A stretch of DNA of 64,000 bases from Abyssalbus ytuae. GTDB taxonomy: Bacteria; Bacteroidota; Bacteroidia; Flavobacteriales; Flavobacteriaceae. Below the pieces are notes generated by a model that did not search any database, was not told where the DNA came from, and saw only the letters and a list, made by a program, of their open reading frames with translations. Location: positions 3,224,001-3,288,000 of the forward strand of contig NZ_CP094358.1 of assembly GCF_022807975.1 (NCBI RefSeq), read 5' to 3'. The number at the start of each line of letters is the position of its first letter. Position 1 is the stretch's first letter. Both the position numbers and the translations under genes were made by a program. Positions 60,201 through 64,000 of the stretch are shown one piece after another.

Positions 60201-63032
60201 GTTAGTGGCTGACCCCTGCCAGCTCGGCATATAACCTACAACTTTAAAACCTGAATTATCACATCCTCCGTCAGTAGATACATTTATGGTAACAGATGAA
60301 GATGTAGTGGTTAAATTATCATTGTCAGTTGCTATGGCGGTTAAAGAATAACTGCCTATTGAAATATTACTAATGGTAAAGCTGTAAGGGCTTGTTAATG
60401 TTTCTCCAAGTTTAACACCGTTGCTGAAAAATTCGACTTTAGCAATAGAACCATCATTGTCTGAAGCACTGGCATTAATAGTCACACTACTTCCTTCAAT
60501 AAAAGATTGTCCGTTGCCCGGAGATGTGATAGAAACTTGCGGATTGTTTCCCGTTTGACCTCCGCCATCGTCGCAGGCACCAAGATCTTCCCATTCAGAA
60601 CTACCTACAGGATTTTGATTTGTCCACCATTTCGCCTTGTATTCATGGCCTTCATAAGAAACTACTTCCCCACCGTTATAGGCTTGTCCTGATACCCATG
60701 CAGGTGCGGTACAAGTACCATTCCCGCCATCGTCATTTCCGTCACATGGTCCCAGATCTTCCCACTCAGTGCTACCTGCCGGATTTTGATTTGTCCACCA
60801 TTTCGCTTTATATTCATGACCTTCATAAGAAACTACTTCACCACCATTATAGGCTTGTCCTGATACCCATGCAGGAGCAGTACATGAAGTTGTTCCTCCT
60901 CCATTAACTGTTATGGAAACAGATGCAGTTCCTATTCCGTTTTCATTATCAATTGCTTTTACATTTATAGTGTAACTACCGGCTGCAACATTAGCCCAGT
61001 TGAATGTATACGGAGATGTTGCTTGCTCACCTAAAAGTGTAGTTCCGTTGTAAAATTCAACCTTACTGATTGATCCGTCACTATCACTTGCATTAGCAGA
61101 TATAGTGATGGTACTTCCTGCGGTGAATGTATCTCCTGATAGTGGTGAGGTTATGGAAACTGTAGGAAGTTCATTTCCACCTATTCCGTTAACAGTTATA
61201 TTTACGGAATTTGTGGAGGTACTTCCCTCATTATCATATGCCTTAACTATAATGCTATAGCTTCCTGCCGATACATTATTCCAGGAGAATGTGTATGGGG
61301 TACTTGTTTTTTCTCCTAACAAAGTACTTCCGTTATAAAATTCGACTTTAGTAATACTTCCGTCAGAATCTGAAGCATTAGCTGTGATGCTAATATTTGA
61401 ACCTGCATCAAAAGTTGCTCCTGTTTGCGGAGAAGTTATAGTTACCGATGGGGGAGTGTTTCCGCCACCTCCATTTGCAAAAACTTCATTAACTTTATTA
61501 ATCAGGGAAGAGCTTACATTAGACCACCTTTTTAATTTTGTTCCGAAAGATTCATAAGAACCGCTTAATTCAAGATCACCATATACGGTCCATACGATAG
61601 TTCCGGCTAAATTATTATTGTTTATGAACTGGGCTTTTATACCAACTGATTCTTCATCATCATAACTTAAAAAATAATTTCCTTTAGTCATGTAAGGAAC
61701 CTGGGCCTGATCATCCCAATGTCTTGTCCACCCACTACCGGATCCGGTTTTTTGTTTTATGAAAAAGTAATTGGGGGTTCCGTCGTATACGTCAAGAGGC
61801 CAGTTGGTATAATCGGCAGCAGTACTTATCGGGCCATCTGGCTGAATAGTAACGTTTACCTTGGTTGTTGGTGCATTTAAAGCTGCATTTCCGTTGGTAA
61901 CCACACCGCGTCCGTAAAAAGGAATACCAAAGTTTATTTTATAAGAAGGTACTCCAAGAGATTGCAATTTGGTAAATGTAGACTGCCAGTTAAAATCAGG
62001 TGCTTCAGCACCGTCATAGGGATATACCGGAGCATTGTGTCCTGCTATGTTAGACCAGCCCCCGTTAAAATCATACGTCATCATATTAAAATAATCCATG
62101 GTACTGGCTAACTGAGACCAGTTAAATCCGTCCAGTTTTGCCGGATCGGCAGCCATAGCGGCTGTAATAAGTTTATCAGGGCCTATGGCATTTCTTATTT
62201 CCTGAACCAGTGTTGCGAAATTTGCAAAATCGGCATTTGAGCCCGTAAAGTTCATTCCTGCAAATGGACCCGGATATTCCCAATCAAGGTCAATGCCATC
62301 AAATCCCATATTGATGAGTTTTTTACAATCTTCGATAAACCGGGCTCTTTTGGCCGCATCGGCCGCCATTTCAGGAAAATGTTTACACATACTCCATCCT
62401 CCGATAGATGCCATTACTTTTACTCCCTTTTGATGGGCTAATTCCAATAACCCGGGAGCGCCTCCTTCTTTTGGCAGGGGTAAAGGCAGTACGCCACTTA
62501 AACCCCATTCAGGATGACTCCATGTGTTTCCGCCCACCTGAACAACAAAACCCAATGCCTCCGCTCTTTGTTTCACATCTTCGTTTATCCATTGAATAGC
62601 ATCAATTTCACCAAACAGAATGTGAAAGTCCCAGCTGCTGTAAATGTCACTATAAAGTAATTCGGCTGGTTGTTGTACGGCTCCCGACTGGTATATATTT
62701 TTATTTCGGTGATCACCACTGTGCAATGATCCGTCTACAGCTACTCCAAAGAACGAATAATTAAGAATTGTATACTTGGAGTAGTCAATATTCAGGTGAG
62801 TGAGTGCTCCCTGAGCCGGTAATCCTGCTGATGCTTGTTTCCATGCATCCCAGTTTGTAATATAACCGATAACCTGTTTGCTATGGTTGTTGGTGGTAGC
62901 TGAACCACCTGTGTTAACCTGGGCGGTTATCCCCCCGGATGTAAAATAGAATAACAGAATTAAAAAGTAAAAATGCTTATTTAATTCTTTCAGAGTTGAC
63001 CACATTTTTGCAGTCCAATTAGAAATTTCCAT
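57279..63032 (-). CDS. Giant chitinase with three GH18 domains, CBM5/12 modules and T9SS sorting domain
   Basis: 1917 aa (about 200 kDa). Signal peptide, then GH18-1 (about 52-510; FDGIDLDWE, catalytic Glu252), two Ig-like domains (from about 527 and 621), two nearly identical CBM5/12 modules (about 715 and 773; CTAPAWVSGQAYNGGEVVSY), an Ig-like domain, GH18-2 (about 926-1208; LDGVDMDWE, Glu1038), an Ig-like domain, a third CBM5/12-like module (about 1318-1381, GWCNGAAWAYAPG), an Ig-like domain, GH18-3 (about 1490-1815; FDGMDIDFE, Glu1608) and a T9SS sorting domain (about 1835-1917). All three DxxDxDxE motifs are intact. Flavobacterium johnsoniae ChiA, as I recall, has two GH18 domains and is also T9SS-exported. 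An alternative start is nine codons in. It degrades chitin outside the cell. Confidence 0.95.
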   Translation of the reverse strand: MEISNWTAKMWSTLKELNKHFYFLILLFYFTSGGITAQVNTGGSATTNNHSKQVIGYITNWDAWKQASAGLPAQGALTHLNIDYSKYTILNYSFFGVAVDGSLHSGDHRNKNIYQSGAVQQPAELLYSDIYSSWDFHILFGEIDAIQWINEDVKQRAEALGFVVQVGGNTWSHPEWGLSGVLPLPLPKEGGAPGLLELAHQKGVKVMASIGGWSMCKHFPEMAADAAKRARFIEDCKKLINMGFDGIDLDWEYPGPFAGMNFTGSNADFANFATLVQEIRNAIGPDKLITAAMAADPAKLDGFNWSQLASTMDYFNMMTYDFNGGWSNIAGHNAPVYPYDGAEAPDFNWQSTFTKLQSLGVPSYKINFGIPFYGRGVVTNGNAALNAPTTKVNVTIQPDGPISTAADYTNWPLDVYDGTPNYFFIKQKTGSGSGWTRHWDDQAQVPYMTKGNYFLSYDDEESVGIKAQFINNNNLAGTIVWTVYGDLELSGSYESFGTKLKRWSNVSSSLINKVNEVFANGGGGNTPPSVTITSPQTGATFDAGSNISITANASDSDGSITKVEFYNGSTLLGEKTSTPYTFSWNNVSAGSYSIIVKAYDNEGSTSTNSVNITVNGIGGNELPTVSITSPLSGDTFTAGSTITISANASDSDGSISKVEFYNGTTLLGEQATSPYTFNWANVAAGSYTINVKAIDNENGIGTASVSITVNGGGTTSCTAPAWVSGQAYNGGEVVSYEGHEYKAKWWTNQNPAGSTEWEDLGPCDGNDDGGNGTCTAPAWVSGQAYNGGEVVSYEGHEYKAKWWTNQNPVGSSEWEDLGACDDGGGQTGNNPQVSITSPGNGQSFIEGSSVTINASASDNDGSIAKVEFFSNGVKLGETLTSPYSFTISNISIGSYSLTAIATDNDNLTTTSSSVTINVSTDGGCDNSGFKVVGYMPSWQGSATNIQYDKLTHINYSFLLPNSDGSLRSLENAAKLQQIVTLAHQQNVKVLIAVGGWMDGNDSAFTTMAASASTRTNFVNNLVNFVNQYNLDGVDMDWEYPREGSEPQNYELLMQELGQAMHNRGKLLTAAVVVSGWNADGILSGVFDDVDFLNIMAYDGSDHSTYAQAEGGLNYWLNRGLPKEKAVLGVPFYSRPTAISYADLIAQGADPYSDSYQGNNYNGITTIKSKTQLALDRAGGIMMWELSHDTTNEQLSLLNAINEVAGDPCGNNGGEEENSFPVVSITSPAAGSTFNEGDLVSISASASDSDGNITKVEFYSNNVYLGEVTSSPYSFNWNGASAGTYSLTAKAFDNENASATSGGINITVNANDDGGGNEGNCDEPQYVENGGYVAGSTVQNEGNVYQCKDYPYSGWCNGAAWAYAPGTGDYWQDAWTLVGECTGSGDNGSSPSVSITSPSSGQSFQAGNNITMNVNASDSDGEIVNVEFFSNGNKIGEDNSAPYSYTITNAQAGSYSLTAVATDNSNTSSVSSAVNITVSSTDGGGGNEGELADKILVGYWHNFINDAGGMKLSEVSDKWDVINIAFAIPSVLAGSNMTFTPDPAIYSSTQEFKNDVAALQNSGKKVVISMGGETGVVSIDSPEAAQNFSSSMINIITEYGFDGMDIDFEGSSISLAGGDTDFRNPTSPKIVNLISACQTILNHFGSDFILSMAPETLYVQGGYSGYGGPSGAYLPLIYALRNDLDYIHVQHYNTGCMLGLDGLCYGSGNANFHVAMADMLLQGFPAGGQQFPALRPDQVAIGLPASSSAAGSGYTPPAEVQKALDYIIKGQSFGGSYTLRNPSGYPDFRGLMTWSINWDRVNGYEYSNSHRPYLDGVSNASLTTLSARVVEEEKNVSLYPVPVNEGILYLEINPSETSQYYSFSMFDITGLKVFEQSDKLNPFESTPKRIDINKLNQGVYFYKLSLNGKIYEGKVIKR
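60575..60885. repeat. 171-bp tandem duplication encoding the two CBM5/12 modules
   Basis: Copies near 60575-60714 and 60746-60885 are in exact register at a 171-base (57-codon) offset and about 90% identical by eye; most differences are at third positions. A recent in-frame duplication inside the chitinase gene. Confidence 0.8.
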
Positions 63033-63162
63033 AATAAGGACGGTTTGGGTTTAAAAAATGAATTGTAAATAGATTAAATCATATTTGTAGTTTAAGTTTT
63101 GGGATGAAAAAAGTATAAATAATCAAAAAATGTAAGAAATTAATTCGCTGAACGACTTTACT

Positions 63163-63179
63163 ATGTTGATTTTCAACAT
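63163..63179. promoter_or_regulatory. 17-bp palindrome upstream of the chitinase gene
   Basis: ATGTTGA TTT TCAACAT, perfect 7-3-7 symmetry, about 130 bases before the chitinase start. It shares the TCAACA word with the susC upstream region and the TTGATTTTCAA core with a site ahead of nrdJ. Candidate operator. Confidence 0.4.
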
Positions 63180-63262
63180 TACTTTACCTATAAACAGATA
63201 TTTTTAAATAGAGGTATTGAGGAGAGGGAATATTACTTTTTTGTGTTATAAGTGTCAGTGTA

Positions 63263-64000
63263 TTAAACTTTTATAAATATTTTTTTCTTTTCCAGTATAA
63301 ATGCCAGCAGTGTATAAAATGAGACCACTACCAGAGCATACAGGAAAGAAGAAAGCTTAGCCGTGATAACATCATAAACAAATAAATTTTCAAACAACCA
63401 TCCGTGTAATGACCGGGAATCATCAACTTTAATCATGTAAAAGGCTTTGGATAAAATGCTTGACAAAAAATAAATAATGATGGCATTTGAACCGACACTT
63501 TTTATGATTTTTCCAAAGTTGTAATTTTTTGAATCCATAAAATAATACAATATGGCGAGTATTAAGGTGCCGCAACCTGAGGTTATGAGTACAAAGGTAC
63601 TGCTCCATAATGCTTTATTAACAGGGTAAAAAATTCCCCAGATTATTCCGGATATTAATAATCCCAGGCCTGTTGATATTAATAGTTTAAATTTATTTTC
63701 TGTTTTTTGTATTAACATTTCGCCTATAATAGTGCCTGATAATGCACTGATAATAGCAGGAATTGTGCTAAGAATACCTTCGGGGTCATAATCCTGTTTC
63801 CACATATGTCCTTTTAGTAGTAAGTAATCTAGATAATTAGCCCAGTTATCAGGACTTCTGTCCAGTGTAGGTAAAGAACCGTTAGGAAGTGGAATAAAAG
63901 CTACCCATAACCAATACCCTATAAGTGTAAAAATAGAGGTGATTATCAAAGCTTTCCTGTTTAAATTTAGATAAAGAACAGATGCAATACAAAATACAAT
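63263..64000 (-). CDS. Heparan-alpha-glucosaminide N-acetyltransferase-like membrane protein (5'-truncated)
   Basis: 245 codons are visible; the frame stays open to the right edge of the window, so the N-terminal part (including the usual first helices and catalytic histidine) is missing. A TTG inside the frame is not a believable start because coding continues upstream (VLYLNLNRKAL). At least seven membrane segments remain. DPEGILSTIPAIISALSGTIIGEML is the conserved HGSNAT/DUF5009 helix, and WLWVAFIPLPNGSLPT fits the family. Relatives (NagX) transfer acetyl groups to, or transport, amino sugars; the position just before a chitinase suggests a role with GlcNAc. Substrate unproven. Confidence 0.8.
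   Translation of the reverse strand: MVFCIASVLYLNLNRKALIITSIFTLIGYWLWVAFIPLPNGSLPTLDRSPDNWANYLDYLLLKGHMWKQDYDPEGILSTIPAIISALSGTIIGEMLIQKTENKFKLLISTGLGLLISGIIWGIFYPVNKALWSSTFVLITSGCGTLILAILYYFMDSKNYNFGKIIKSVGSNAIIIYFLSSILSKAFYMIKVDDSRSLHGWLFENLFVYDVITAKLSSFLYALVVVSFYTLLAFILEKKKIFIKV

Noticed and set aside
50694-63032. SusCD operon as a chitin utilisation locus
   Set aside because: The genes downstream of SusCD are GH16 and GH3 (beta-glucan enzymes); the chitinase is separated by the regulator gene and a terminator-like hairpin.
63263-63949. Complete 228-aa gene starting at a TTG
   Set aside because: Coding potential and hydrophobic helices continue upstream of the TTG to the window edge without a stop, so the gene is truncated rather than short.

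Overview
The window comes from the chromosome of a Bacteroidota bacterium, almost certainly a marine-type member of the Flavobacteriaceae. The evidence is the AT-rich DNA, the SusC/SusD pair, type IX secretion (PorT and two proteins with T9SS C-terminal sorting domains), a TamL-type lipoprotein TamA, an AccD without zinc-finger cysteines, A-rich leaders without clear Shine-Dalgarno sites, and several promoter-like TAnnTTTG boxes. No tRNA, rRNA or CRISPR array was found.

Layout. (1) 1-4306, + strand: the tail of a DUF4266 peptide, a DUF3570 outer-membrane protein, a phosphodiester-glycosidase-like protein, a membrane LytTR regulator and an acyltransferase-3 protein. (2) 4513-12812: housekeeping and metabolism (B12-dependent ribonucleotide reductase, SLC13 anion symporter, prfA, a DUF5723/TSP3/OmpA fusion, pyrF). 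(3) 12838-14172: a complete IS256-family element that split the pyrF terminator and left an 8-bp target duplication. (4) 14467-23651: DUF4197 lipoprotein, purU, an alpha/beta hydrolase, an MFS exporter with an attenuator-like leader, a DUF1684 lipoprotein, and a glnK-amt-porin nitrogen operon. (5) 23894-34180: crcB, pnp, rpsO, accD, fbaA, tamL, trmH-like, porT, ubiE/menG. (6) 34389-39042: trkA-trkH potassium uptake, FkbM methyltransferase, a lipocalin-like protein. (7) 39445-63032, all on the minus strand: a polysaccharide utilisation locus and its neighbour. Reading 5'->3' on the minus strand these are a partial HGSNAT-like membrane protein, a giant triple-GH18 chitinase, a one-component Y_Y_Y/LuxR regulator, then SusC, SusD, a surface glycan-binding lipoprotein, a GH16 lipoprotein, a GH3 beta-glucosidase and a multimodular secreted GH16.

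How the genes work together. The GH16/GH3/SusCD set fits laminarin or a related beta-1,3-glucan. One GH16 is surface-anchored and one is exported by T9SS; SusCD imports the products and GH3 finishes them. The adjacent chitinase and the HGSNAT-like gene add a chitin/GlcNAc theme. The regulator between the two groups is well placed to control one or both, and both upstream regions share TCAACA-type words.

The most unusual structures are the three-catalytic-domain chitinase, a cysteine-rich leader ORF followed by a terminator before the MFS gene, two arrays of very degenerate ~22-bp tandem repeats, paired TTTTACCCC boxes 52 bp apart upstream of glnK, a duplicated divergent promoter between ubiE and trkA, and the IS insertion in the pyrF terminator.
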